Notes under the pieces: generated by a model
Seen by the model: the letters and a program-made list of their open reading frames with translations, nothing else
Told to the model about the DNA's origin: nothing
Database searches by the model: none
From: Solwaraspora sp. WMMA2065
GTDB lineage: Bacteria; Actinomycetota; Actinomycetes; Mycobacteriales; Micromonosporaceae
Direction of reading: 5' to 3'
Assembly (NCBI RefSeq): GCF_030345075.1
Contig: NZ_CP128361.1
Span: 5,828,001-5,892,000 of the forward strand
Length of the DNA: 64,000 nucleotides
Program-made: the position numbers and the translations under genes
Shown here: one piece after another, positions 16,529-24,865 of the stretch
Layout: the number at the start of each line of letters is the position of its first letter
Position numbering within the stretch: the stretch's first letter is position 1

Positions 16529-17488
16529 ATGTCGGAGCATGCAGCCACCCCAGCAACGACCCCCACCGCAAACGCGGATCAGCGGGCGGTGAAGGCGGTC
16601 ATCCCTGCCGCCGGGCTCGCCACCCGGTTCCTGCCGGCCACCAAGGCCGTGCCGAAGGAACTCCTCCCGCTGGTCGACCGGCCGGTCCTGCAGTACATCG
16701 TCGAGGAGGCCACCGCCGCCGGGATCAACGACGTACTGTTGATCACCGGCCGTGGCAAGACCTCCATGGTCGACCACTTCGACCGGCAGCCCTACCTGGA
16801 AGGCCGGCTCGCAGACAAGGGCGACCAGGAGCGGCTGGCCGCGATCCGGCGGCCGAGCGAGCTGGCCGAAATCTACACCTGCCGCCAGCACGAACCGCTC
16901 GGGCTGGGCCACGCGGTGGGCTGCGCGCAGAGCCACGTCGGCAACGAACCGTTCGCGGTGCTGCTCGGCGACGAGTTCGTCGACGAGAACGACCCGCTGC
17001 TGCCGGCCATGATCGACCTGCAGGCCCGAGCCGGCGGGATCGTGCTGGCCTTCATGGAGGTGCCGCCGGCCGAAACCAAGCGGTACGGCATCGCGTCGGT
17101 CGAACCGGCCGCCGAGTCGGTGCAGAACGGCGCCGACATCGTCCGGGTCACCGGGCTGGTGGAGAAGCCGTCGGCCGAGGACGCGCCGAGCAACCTCGCG
17201 GTGCTGGGCCGCTACGTGCTGCCGCCGAGCATCTTCGAGGCGATCAAGCGGACCAAACCGGGCAGCGGCGGCGAGATCCAGCTGACCGACGCGATGGCGA
17301 TGCTGCTGGCCGAGGGGACACCGGTGCACGGCATCGTCTACCGGGGCACCCGCTACGACACTGGAGCGCCCCTGGGCTACCTGCAGGCCGTGGTGCAGAT
17401 TGCCTGTCAGCGGGAAGGGCTCGGCGACGAGTTCCGGGCGTGGCTGAAGGAGTTCGTGGCCGACGCGCCAGGGGTGCCCTCTACATGA
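16529..17488 (+). CDS. galU: UTP-glucose-1-phosphate uridylyltransferase
   Basis: This 319-residue enzyme makes UDP-glucose for envelope polysaccharides and trehalose. It shows the nucleotidyltransferase start IPAAGLATRFLPATKAVPKE, LLGDEF (metal Asp) and VEKPS, with the GalU-type C-terminal RYDTGAPLGYLQA. The ATG follows TAGTCT (16517-16522) by six bases without a ribosome site, suggesting leaderless transcription. Its stop overlaps the start of the Glp gene (ATGA). Confidence 0.95.
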   Translation: MSEHAATPATTPTANADQRAVKAVIPAAGLATRFLPATKAVPKELLPLVDRPVLQYIVEEATAAGINDVLLITGRGKTSMVDHFDRQPYLEGRLADKGDQERLAAIRRPSELAEIYTCRQHEPLGLGHAVGCAQSHVGNEPFAVLLGDEFVDENDPLLPAMIDLQARAGGIVLAFMEVPPAETKRYGIASVEPAAESVQNGADIVRVTGLVEKPSAEDAPSNLAVLGRYVLPPSIFEAIKRTKPGSGGEIQLTDAMAMLLAEGTPVHGIVYRGTRYDTGAPLGYLQAVVQIACQREGLGDEFRAWLKEFVADAPGVPST

Positions 17489-18804
17489 CCGCGACGGCCG
17501 GTGCCGAGGCGGCCTTCAACGAGCTGACGCCGCTCGCCGAATACCTGGGCAGTGTGCTGCGCAGGATTCGGCCGCTGCCGCCGCTCGACCTCGACCTGAC
17601 CCAGGCGCACGGCAACCTCCTCGCCGAGGATGTCGTGGCACCGCACGCCTTTCCCGCGTTCGACCAGGCCGTCATCGACGGCTACGCGGCACGCTGGGAG
17701 GACATCGCCTCGGCCGGCCGGGGGAGCAGGGTGATCCCGGCCAGCCGGTCGGCGACCCCGGCCGTACCCCGCTCGGTGCGCCTCAACGTGGTGGGCGACC
17801 TGGGCGCGGCGAGCTGGCGGCCGGTCCGGCTGACCCCGGGCACCTGCTTCTCGGTGGCGGCCGGGGCGCCGTTGCCGATCGCCGCCGACGTGGTGGTGCC
17901 GATCGACTGGACCGATCAGGGCATGGCCGCAGTGGAGATCTTCCAGGTGCCCCGGCGCGGCTCCGGGCTGCGGCGGGCCGGCGACGAACTGCCGGCCGGG
18001 GCGGTCCTGGCCCGCGCCGGCTCGTACGTGACGCCGGCGATGGTGGCGGTCTTCGCCGCTACCGGGATCGGGCACGTGGCGGTCCGGCCCAGTCCGCGGG
18101 TGGTGATCGTGGCGACCGGTGACGAACTGGTCGACGTGGGCCGCAGCAGCCAGCCGGGGCAGGTGGTGGACGCGAACTCGCACGCGCTCACCGCCGCTGT
18201 CGCCGAGGTGGGCGCGCTGGCGTACCGGGTGGGCATCTGCGACGACGATCCGGAGGGGCTGCGGGGGCTGCTCGAGGATCAGGCGATGCGGGCCGATCTG
18301 ATCATCACCACCGGCGGCACCGGCACCGGGCCCGGCGACATGGTCCGGCGGATCTTTTCCCGACGGGAAGGGGGCCGTGCGGGGCCGGTCACCTTCACCG
18401 AGGTCGCGCTCTATCCCGGAACGGCCCTCGGATTCGGTACGGTCGGAGCCGAGGAGGTGCCCGTGGTCTGCCTGCCCGGGGAACCCGGCTCCGCGCTGGT
18501 CGGGTTCGAGGTGCTGGCCCGGCCGGTGATCCAGTTGCTGGCCGGTGCCGAGCCGGTGTTCCGGCCGAGTGTGCGTGCCCATCTGCTGGAGACCGTGTCA
18601 TCGCCGGTCGGCCTGCGGGAGTTCCGTCCGGCCAACGTCGCGGAGCGGCGTGGCGGCGGCTACACCGTGCAGCCGCTGCCCGGCGGGCCGTTCACCCTGT
18701 CCGGGCTGGCCGAGGCGAACGGCCTGCTGGTGCTCGGTGAGCGGGTGACCACCGCCGCCGCCGGTTCCACCGTCGACGTGTTGCTGCTGGATCGGCAGCG
18801 GTGA
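17485..18804 (+). CDS. glp: Gephyrin-like molybdotransferase Glp (MoeA-like)
   Basis: This 439-residue MoeA-fold protein has a domain-I start TPLAEYLGSVLRRIRPLPPLDLDLTQAHGNLLAEDV, FDQAVIDGYA, PIDWTD, VIVATGDELVDVG and TTGGTGTGPGDM. In canonical MoeA the corresponding motif is SGGVSVGD-like. The genome context (galU upstream, rimJ and a GlpR-like membrane protein downstream) matches the locus of corynebacterial Glp, reported to bind FtsZ and its receptor GlpR in the divisome. A molybdenum-cofactor role is not excluded, but no other moa/moe genes are here. The start overlaps galU by four bases and the stop overlaps the next gene by four. Confidence 0.87.
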   Translation: MTATAGAEAAFNELTPLAEYLGSVLRRIRPLPPLDLDLTQAHGNLLAEDVVAPHAFPAFDQAVIDGYAARWEDIASAGRGSRVIPASRSATPAVPRSVRLNVVGDLGAASWRPVRLTPGTCFSVAAGAPLPIAADVVVPIDWTDQGMAAVEIFQVPRRGSGLRRAGDELPAGAVLARAGSYVTPAMVAVFAATGIGHVAVRPSPRVVIVATGDELVDVGRSSQPGQVVDANSHALTAAVAEVGALAYRVGICDDDPEGLRGLLEDQAMRADLIITTGGTGTGPGDMVRRIFSRREGGRAGPVTFTEVALYPGTALGFGTVGAEEVPVVCLPGEPGSALVGFEVLARPVIQLLAGAEPVFRPSVRAHLLETVSSPVGLREFRPANVAERRGGGYTVQPLPGGPFTLSGLAEANGLLVLGERVTTAAAGSTVDVLLLDRQR

Positions 18805-19442
18805 TCGGGGACGAGGCTCCGGGCTGGCCGGTGGTGCTCACCGACGGTCCGGTGCTGCTGCGGCCGTACCGTCGCAGTGACGCCGCCGACTGGTCGGCGG
18901 TCCGGCAGCGCAACCATCGCTGGCTGGCCCCGTGGGAGCCGGCCCCGCCGGGGCCGTGGCACGAGCTCAACTCCCCGGACGCGTTCCGCTATCTCTACCG
19001 TGACCAGCGTCGACAGTCGCGGCGCGGTGAGAGCATGCCGTTCGCGGTCTGTCTGGTCGAGACGGGCGGCGAGCGGCTGGTGGGTCACCTGAACATCGGC
19101 AACATCGTGCGGCGGGCGTTCTGCTCCGGCTACGCCGGCTACTGGGTGGACGCGGCTGTCGCCGGGCGGGGGGTGATCCCGACCGCGTTGGCCCTGGCGG
19201 TGGACCATGCCTTCGCCGCCGGTGGACTGCACCGGATCGAGGTCAACGTCCGACCGGAGAACATCCCGTCACGGCGTGTAGTCGAGAAGCTGGGTTTCCG
19301 TGAGGAGTCCTACCATCATCGTTACATGCACATCGACGGTGCCTGGCGTGACCACATCGGATACGCCCTGACCAGCGAGGATGTGCTGGTCGAAGGAGGA
19401 CTGCTGGCTCGCTGGCGGCGGCTGCAGGCCAGTGCCCACTGA
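18801..19442 (+). CDS. GNAT N-acetyltransferase, RimJ/RimL type
   Basis: This 213-residue acetyltransferase starts at a GTG overlapping the Glp stop. It shows LRPYRRSDAADWSAVRQRNHRWLAPWE, GHLNIGNIVRR, the acetyl-CoA loop VAGRGVIPTALALAVDHAF and the C-terminal HRIEVNVRPENIPSRRVVEKLGFREE of the RimJ/RimL group, which acetylate protein N termini. It is syntenic with Rv0995 (annotated rimJ). The substrate here is unproven; position suggests co-expression with Glp and GlpR. Confidence 0.9.
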   Translation: MIGDEAPGWPVVLTDGPVLLRPYRRSDAADWSAVRQRNHRWLAPWEPAPPGPWHELNSPDAFRYLYRDQRRQSRRGESMPFAVCLVETGGERLVGHLNIGNIVRRAFCSGYAGYWVDAAVAGRGVIPTALALAVDHAFAAGGLHRIEVNVRPENIPSRRVVEKLGFREESYHHRYMHIDGAWRDHIGYALTSEDVLVEGGLLARWRRLQASAH

Positions 19443-19591
19443 ACACAACCGCCGGCCGTGGTCGGCGCGGCGTACAAAATTCCTGGTCGGACGCCCGTAA
19501 CCTCAAGTAACGAGAAGGTACGGCAACCTATCAAGCCTTTCATGTCCGTGCATGGGCGGCGGGTTGCCTCGGGGTGACGGGAGGGGTGAGG

Positions 19592-20422
19592 GTGCCGACC
19601 TCGGTGCTCCTCGCCGTCCTCGCCGCCGCCGGGCTGCTCGCCCTCGCACCGGCGCTGGTCCGCCGGTACGACGCTACCGAGCGCCTGGTGGCGGAGCGGG
19701 CGCAGTCGACGGCGCGGGTGCTGCAACGCCGCCGCCGTCGGCGCACCGTGCCCGGAAAACGGCCGGTCAACCCGCCCCGACGGCTCAGTGTGCGCCGTGC
19801 GGTCGGTCCGGAAGGTGGTACGGCGTCCGACGCCGGGTCGTTCAACGATCCGTCCGCTCCAATGCCGGCCGCCGGTCGACCAGGTGCCGGTCGACGGGGT
19901 GGCCGGCTGCGCCTCGTCCCGACCGTCGGCGTCCGACCGCGCCGTGCACCGGCTCGTCGGCACACCCCGGCGGTGGTCCGTCGACGCCGGGTCTTCGCCG
20001 CGTTGCTGCTGCTCAACCTGGTCGAGCTGATCGGCGTGCTGGTGGTCGGCCCCGGCTTCTGGATCAGCTTCGCGGTCACCGCAGTGCTGCTCGCCGTCTA
20101 CCTGGTGCACCTGCGCAACCGGGCGATCGCCGAGCGCCGACGCCGTCGGCACCGCGCCCGGGAAGCGGCCTGGCTGGCCGCCCGGCAGGCCGAAGTACGC
20201 CGCGAGCAGGCCCGCCGGGCCGCCGCCCGCCGGGAGCAGCAGCGCCGGCTCGCCGCCCAGCGGGAGGTGATGCGCCGCGCCGCGATGGGCCTGGACCGGC
20301 CGCGTGACCTGCCGGCCGCGGCCAGCGGCGGCGGGGTCGGCGGGTCAGTCTCCTACCGCCGTACGGGTGGCCTGCGGGGCCGGGCCTACGAGGCCGGCCG
20401 CAGCTACGACGGCCGGTCCTGA
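19592..20422 (+). CDS. glpR: GlpR/SepX-like divisome membrane receptor
   Basis: This protein of 276 residues has an N-terminal membrane helix (VPTSVLLAVLAAAGLLALAPALV) followed by RRYDATERLVAERAQSTARVL, a basic disordered linker (about 45-130), two more hydrophobic helices (FAALLLLNLVELIGVLVVGPG and WISFAVTAVLLAVYLVHL) and an Arg/Ala-rich coiled-coil tail. This fits GlpR, the membrane partner of Glp in corynebacteria, and SepX, which acts in Streptomyces septation. GTG 19592 was chosen because GGAGGGG lies at the right distance; GTG 19574 and 19586 are alternatives. Confidence 0.8.
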   Translation: MPTSVLLAVLAAAGLLALAPALVRRYDATERLVAERAQSTARVLQRRRRRRTVPGKRPVNPPRRLSVRRAVGPEGGTASDAGSFNDPSAPMPAAGRPGAGRRGGRLRLVPTVGVRPRRAPARRHTPAVVRRRRVFAALLLLNLVELIGVLVVGPGFWISFAVTAVLLAVYLVHLRNRAIAERRRRRHRAREAAWLAARQAEVRREQARRAAARREQQRRLAAQREVMRRAAMGLDRPRDLPAAASGGGVGGSVSYRRTGGLRGRAYEAGRSYDGRS

Positions 20423-20520
20423 CCGGGGCTCCCGGGCGGGATCGATTCGCGCACCGGGTGCCCGACCTGTTAGCCTTGTCGCCGGTCCACTGCTGGTCTG
20501 GCAGCGGGTCACCCGATTCT

Positions 20521-20597
<77 letters not shown>

Positions 20598-20615
20598 CCA
20601 AGAGGCAGCAGACCA

Positions 20616-20654
20616 AGGGCGGGTTCTCGGGGATCGAGAGACCGCCCTCGTTTG
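20616..20654 (+). terminator. Hairpin terminator after tRNA-Ala
   Basis: AGGGCGG (20616-20622) pairs with CCGCCCT (20642-20648), with an inner CTCG/CGAG stem and a short mismatch between, followed by CGTTT. It lies 19 bases after the tRNA and is probably its rho-independent terminator. Confidence 0.65.
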
Positions 20655-20702
20655 ACCACGCTGACGGTTCATCATCCACCCAGGAGACAGTCGCCGGCGG
20701 CC

Positions 20703-21806
20703 TCAGGCCGAGGCGGTGGGCGAGGACGCGGCGGGGAACGACACCTGGACACGAAGGCCGTCGTGGCCGGTGGACGAGGCCGCGATGATGCCGTCGTGTG
20801 CCCGGGTGATCGAGCGGGCTATCGCCAGTCCGAGCCCGGCCCCGCCGCTGTGGTCGATACGGGTCCCGGACCGGCGCCGGAAAGGCTCGAACAGGGCCGA
20901 CACCTCCTCGACCGGCACGTCGTCGCCGGTGTTCGACACGACCAGGGCAGGGTCGTCACCGACCTGCACCTCGATGACCCCGCCGGGCCGGTTGTACTTC
21001 AGGGCATTCTGCACAAGGTTGGCGACCAGCCGCTCCAGCAGCACCTGCTCGCCGAGCACCGCCCGGGGCTGGAGCCGGCTGGTGATCGTGACCCCGGCTT
21101 CGGTAGCCCGCGCCTGATGAGCGTCGAGCACCGCGGCCACGATCCGGTCGAGCCGCTGTGGTGTCCGGGCGACCAGACCGCGGTCGCTCTCGCTGAGCAC
21201 CAGCAGCCCTTCGATCAGGCGCTCGTTGCGCTCATTGGTCGCCAGCAACTGGGTCGTGAGGAGTTCGAGCTGCTCGGCGGTCAGGGTCCGGGCCATGCCG
21301 ACCTCGATCAGTGTCCGTTGCACGGCGAGCGGGGTACGCAGCTCGTGGGACGCGTCCGCGGCAAACCGGCGTTGTGCCTCGTAGCCGACGGCTATCCGAT
21401 CCATCATCTCGTCGATCGCTCGGCCCAGCTCGGCCAGCTCGGAACGGCCCGGACCTGGGCGGAGCCGGTAACCCAGATTCGTCGGTCCGACGTTCGCGAT
21501 CTCGGCCGCCAGCTTCCGGATCGGCCGCAGGCACCACCGCACCATCGGGTACGCGGCGGCCAACATCACCGCCAGCGCGGCGGCGAGGGCGATCGCAGGG
21601 GGGATGCTGGGTCGCCGGAACATCTGCACACAGATGAACGAGGCATCGCTGTCCGGCGCCTGTCCCGGTGGAACGCCGCACCAATCAATACTGAAGGCCT
21701 GCCACCACGCGAGTGCCTGCCCGGCGAGCACCGGCGCGAACTGGGCCGTGAACAGGAGCACGCCACACAGCAGCAAGATCCGTCGGGTCGGTGTCCAGAA
21801 ACTCAT
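20703..21806 (-). CDS. Sensor histidine kinase
   Basis: This 367-residue kinase has TM1 (about 9-32), a short exterior loop containing a cysteine pair (DWCGVPPG...SFICVQM), TM2 (about 69-90), HAMP, the H box ADASHELRTPL (His154), N box NLVQNALKYN and G box GGAGLGLAIARS. Its ATG overlaps the response-regulator stop (ATGA), so the two are coupled. The divergent neighbour is a trypsin-like exported protease, which may be a target of the system or may generate its signal. Confidence 0.93.
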   Translation of the reverse strand: MSFWTPTRRILLLCGVLLFTAQFAPVLAGQALAWWQAFSIDWCGVPPGQAPDSDASFICVQMFRRPSIPPAIALAAALAVMLAAAYPMVRWCLRPIRKLAAEIANVGPTNLGYRLRPGPGRSELAELGRAIDEMMDRIAVGYEAQRRFAADASHELRTPLAVQRTLIEVGMARTLTAEQLELLTTQLLATNERNERLIEGLLVLSESDRGLVARTPQRLDRIVAAVLDAHQARATEAGVTITSRLQPRAVLGEQVLLERLVANLVQNALKYNRPGGVIEVQVGDDPALVVSNTGDDVPVEEVSALFEPFRRRSGTRIDHSGGAGLGLAIARSITRAHDGIIAASSTGHDGLRVQVSFPAASSPTASA

Positions 21807-22462
21807 GGACCTAGCTGGTATCCGGCACGTGGCACCGTGTGGATCACCTCAGGTTCACCCAGCTTGCGGCGCAGCGTCATTACGGTCATGCGGACTGAGT
21901 TGGTGAACGGGTCAGCGTGCTCGTCCCAGGCCTGTTCCAGCAGGTCCTCGGCGCTGACGACGCCACCACCGGCCCGCATCAGCACGTGCAGAACGGCGAA
22001 CTCCTTCGGAGACAGCGACAGCAGCCGACCGTCGCGGGTGGCCGTGTGCCGCATGGCGTCCAGCACGATCCCGCTGCGCTCCAACACCGGCGGCAACGCC
22101 GGGCCCGAGCGCCGGGACAGAGCCTGGACCCGGGCGACGAGCTCGGCGAACGCGAACGGCTTGGTCAGGTAGTCGTCGGCACCGAGGCCGAGACCTTCGA
22201 CACGGTCGCGGATGCCGGCCGCTGCGGTCAGCAGCAGCACCCGGGTGCCGTCACCGGAGTCGACGATCGATCGGCACACCTCGTCACCGGTGTGTCCCGG
22301 CATGTCCCGGTCGATGACGGCCACGTCGTACCGGTTGACCCCGAGTCGTTCCAAGGCTCCGTCTCCGTCGTACACCACGTCGACGGCCATCGACAGCCGG
22401 CGCAGTCCTTCGCCGACCGTGTCGGCCAGCAATCGCTCGTCGTCCGCCACCAGCACCCGCAC
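21803..22462 (-). CDS. OmpR/PhoB-family response regulator
   Basis: This 219-residue regulator starts at a GTG (complement 22460-22462). The receiver domain has the acidic pair ADDE, phospho-acceptor Asp51 (AVIDRDMPG; note DRD rather than the usual DxM spacing) and the K of YLTKPF. The C-terminal winged helix ends VIHTVRRAGYQL-like (VIHTVPRAGYQLGP, with Pro replacing Arg/Gly of the common TVRGxGY). It would phospho-relay with the coupled kinase and probably binds the direct repeats at 22513-22529. Confidence 0.93.
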   Translation of the reverse strand: MRVLVADDERLLADTVGEGLRRLSMAVDVVYDGDGALERLGVNRYDVAVIDRDMPGHTGDEVCRSIVDSGDGTRVLLLTAAAGIRDRVEGLGLGADDYLTKPFAFAELVARVQALSRRSGPALPPVLERSGIVLDAMRHTATRDGRLLSLSPKEFAVLHVLMRAGGGVVSAEDLLEQAWDEHADPFTNSVRMTVMTLRRKLGEPEVIHTVPRAGYQLGP

Positions 22463-22512
22463 GCCGTGTCCTTCCGCTGCCCGTCCCGGCTGCCGACAGA
22501 TTCGCACAACTC

Positions 22513-22529
22513 GGATAAAGGATGGATAA
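22513..22529. promoter_or_regulatory. Direct repeat, likely OmpR-type regulator site
   Basis: GGATAA occurs at 22513-22518 and again at 22524-22529, an 11-base period (one helical turn), the usual geometry for tandem OmpR/PhoB winged-helix dimers. It lies in the 132-base region between the divergent response regulator (start 22462) and protease (start 22595) genes, so one site could control both. Confidence 0.5.
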
Positions 22530-22594
22530 GGGCGTCGCTGACGCTCTCCTGACCACCGGGCCGCAAGCATGATCCCATCCCATGACGCTTCTCA

Positions 22595-23566
22595 TTGGTG
22601 CCGGTGATAATTTTGCGTAGATATGTGCTGAGTTCTCTTCTGATCCTCCTGGTGGCCACAGCTGTTGTTCCCATCGGGGCCCGTAGCGCGGCGGCGATCG
22701 CGTACGGCGCGGACGCACCCGACGGGGCCTACCGGTTCTCGGTCCTGCTCACCATGACCGAGCTGCCCACCGCCGACGGTGGCACCCGGGACAGCTCGTG
22801 CTCCGGGGCACTGATCGCACCGCGTTGGGTGATCACCGCCGGGCACTGCTTCCGAGGTGACGACGGTCGCTGGGTGAGTCGCACCGTGGCCGGTCGTACC
22901 ACCGCGACGGTCGGGCGCACCGAACTGAACGGTGAGGGCGGACAGGAAGTCGAGGTCATCGCGGTACACCAGGCCGAGACGAGCGACGTGGCCCTCGCCG
23001 AGCTCGGCACCGCCGTCACCGGCATCACGCCACTGACGATCGCCACCACGCCGCCGGCGGTGGGCGAGACGCTCCGTCTTACCGGATACGGACTGGTCGG
23101 CGACGGCGATGCGATCGTCCCCGCTACGCGGCTGCAGACCGGCCAGTTCATCGTCGAGGCGGTCGGCGAGACCCTGATCGAGACTTCCGGTCGGGAACCC
23201 CGTCCGGACACCAGCCCGTGCGCGCACGACTCCGGCGGTCCATACTTCCGCGAACGAGCCGATGGAACGGCCGAACTGGTGGCTGTCGTCAGCTCGGGAC
23301 CGGGCTGTCCGCACTCCGGAGCGGACTTCAGCGCCCGCGCCGACAATCTCGCCGCATGGGTCGCCGACACGATGGCCGGAACATCGGATCGGGACCGGAT
23401 CGTCCTCGGCGCCGCAGCTCTCCTCGTGGCCTGTTTTGCATTGGCGGCCATCACTGCACTGAGATTGAGGCGCGTCGGCCGACCGTTCCTCAGCCCTGCT
23501 GAGCGGCCCACTCGGCGACCCGGCGGGCGCTCTCGGACTCGGACAGGTCCTCGACCCGGGTCATGA
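22595..23566 (+). CDS. Trypsin-like serine protease with C-terminal membrane anchor
   Basis: This 323-residue S1-family protease has a signal peptide (about 1-35, ending GARSAAAIA), then the catalytic triad His84 (VITAGHCF), Asp131 (ETSDVALAEL) and Ser213 (AHDSGGPYF), and a C-terminal membrane helix (about 269-288, IVLGAAALLVACFALAAI) followed by a basic tail. The domain would sit outside, tethered to the membrane. It is divergent from a two-component system. The last 77 bases overlap the convergent VOC gene. GTG 22601 is an alternative start. Confidence 0.88.
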   Translation: MVPVIILRRYVLSSLLILLVATAVVPIGARSAAAIAYGADAPDGAYRFSVLLTMTELPTADGGTRDSSCSGALIAPRWVITAGHCFRGDDGRWVSRTVAGRTTATVGRTELNGEGGQEVEVIAVHQAETSDVALAELGTAVTGITPLTIATTPPAVGETLRLTGYGLVGDGDAIVPATRLQTGQFIVEAVGETLIETSGREPRPDTSPCAHDSGGPYFRERADGTAELVAVVSSGPGCPHSGADFSARADNLAAWVADTMAGTSDRDRIVLGAAALLVACFALAAITALRLRRVGRPFLSPAERPTRRPGGRSRTRTGPRPGS

Positions 23567-23987
23567 TCGACCAGCGCACCCCGTACGGGTCGCGGATGCT
23601 GGCGAACCGGTCACCGGAGACGAAGGTCGCCGCCGGCTCGCGTACCGTCGCGCCGGCCGCGACCGCGCGGGCCAGCGTCGCGTCGACGTCCGGGCAGTAC
23701 AGGCCGATCGAGTAGCAGTCCTCGTCGCCGGCGGGCGGGGCGACCAGGCCGTACGCCGGGGACGGCTCGCCGAGCTGCAGCTGGCCGTTGCCGAAGTCGA
23801 GCACCGCGTGCACCACGGCGCCGCCCATCTCGGTCACGTCCACCACCCGGGCGCCGAACACGTCCCGGTAGAAGGCGATCGCGCCGCGCGCGTCCGGAAT
23901 GGCCAGGAACGGGGTGAGGCTGGTGACGCCGTGCGGCGTACCGTTGCTGGTGTGCCGGCCGTCGGCGGCCGCGAGAGTGTCGGACAT
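23490..23987 (-). CDS. VOC (glyoxalase/bleomycin resistance) superfamily protein
   Basis: This 165-residue PhnB/YycE-type protein begins with a short tail, then LTPFLAIPDARGAIAFYRDVFGARVVD and ends with the family segment FVSGDRFASIRDPYGVRWSIMTRVEDLS. The paired beta-alpha-beta modules place His/Glu metal ligands in this fold, although one PhnB-type subgroup lacks metal. Function is unknown. It is divergent (89 bases) from an AraC regulator, which may control it. Confidence 0.88.
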   Translation of the reverse strand: MSDTLAAADGRHTSNGTPHGVTSLTPFLAIPDARGAIAFYRDVFGARVVDVTEMGGAVVHAVLDFGNGQLQLGEPSPAYGLVAPPAGDEDCYSIGLYCPDVDATLARAVAAGATVREPAATFVSGDRFASIRDPYGVRWSIMTRVEDLSESESARRVAEWAAQQG

Positions 23988-24076
23988 GGTCCCGACCCTA
24001 GGCAGCGGCCGGGCGGGTGGCTTGCAGATTCGCGACAGCCGGCCGGCCGGTGTCGCAGGCTCGTAGCCTGGCTGCC

Positions 24077-24865
24077 GTGGACCCGGCGCAGCGCGGCATT
24101 CTGTACCCGGCCCGGCTGCCGACCTTCGCCCGGCTGCCACCGCCGGAGCCGGTCGCGTCACTGGTCCGCTGGTTCTGGATCCCCGAGTGGCGGATCGCGC
24201 CGGGCCGTACCTCCCGGCAGCAGATCCTCTCGTTTCCCGCCTGCAACCTGGTAGTCGGCCCGGACGGGGTGGAGCTGGCCGGTCCGACGACCCGGGTCTC
24301 GTCCCGGGACCTGACCGGCACCGGCTGGGCGGTCGGGGCACTGCTGCGCCCGGCGGCGGTGCCGCACTTCACCTCGGACCCTGCCGCGCTGCGGGACGCC
24401 TCCCGGCTGCTGGACCTGCCCGACCTGCAGTTGCCGGTGGTCGGGGCGATGACTGGTGCCGTTGACGCGCCGCAGCGGCACGCTGGTGCGGTGGCGGCGT
24501 TCGTCGACTGGTTGAGCGCCACGGTCGGGCCGCCTGGCCCGGAGGCGCTGCTGGCCAACACCCTGGCGGAGCTCGTCGACACCGACCACTCGGTGCTGCG
24601 GGTCGAGGACGTCGCCGCCCGGCTGCACGTGTCGACCCGCACGGTGCAGCGGTTGGCCCGCCGCCACGTCGGCCTGCCGCCGTTGACGATGATCCGCCGA
24701 CGCCGGCTGCAGGAAGCGGCGCACCTGCTGCGGACCGAACCGGGCACCGACCTCGCCGGTCTGGCTGCCCAACTGGGCTACGCCGACCAGGCCCACCTGG
24801 CCAACGAGTTCCGTACGGTGCTCGACTTCACGCCGAGTGCGTACCGGGGCGAAGGCCGGCGATGA
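24077..24865 (+). CDS. AraC-family transcriptional regulator
   Basis: This 262-residue protein has an N-terminal DUF6597-like effector domain (LVRWFWIPEWRIAPGRTSRQQILSFPACNLVV) and a C-terminal AraC double helix-turn-helix (VAARLHVSTRTVQRLARRHVG...LAAQLGYADQAHLANEFRTVLDFTPSAYR). TAGCCT (24064-24069) is seven bases before the GTG without a ribosome site, suggesting a leaderless mRNA. It is divergent from the VOC gene and its 3' end overlaps the convergent tetR gene by 38 bases. Confidence 0.9.
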   Translation: MDPAQRGILYPARLPTFARLPPPEPVASLVRWFWIPEWRIAPGRTSRQQILSFPACNLVVGPDGVELAGPTTRVSSRDLTGTGWAVGALLRPAAVPHFTSDPAALRDASRLLDLPDLQLPVVGAMTGAVDAPQRHAGAVAAFVDWLSATVGPPGPEALLANTLAELVDTDHSVLRVEDVAARLHVSTRTVQRLARRHVGLPPLTMIRRRRLQEAAHLLRTEPGTDLAGLAAQLGYADQAHLANEFRTVLDFTPSAYRGEGRR

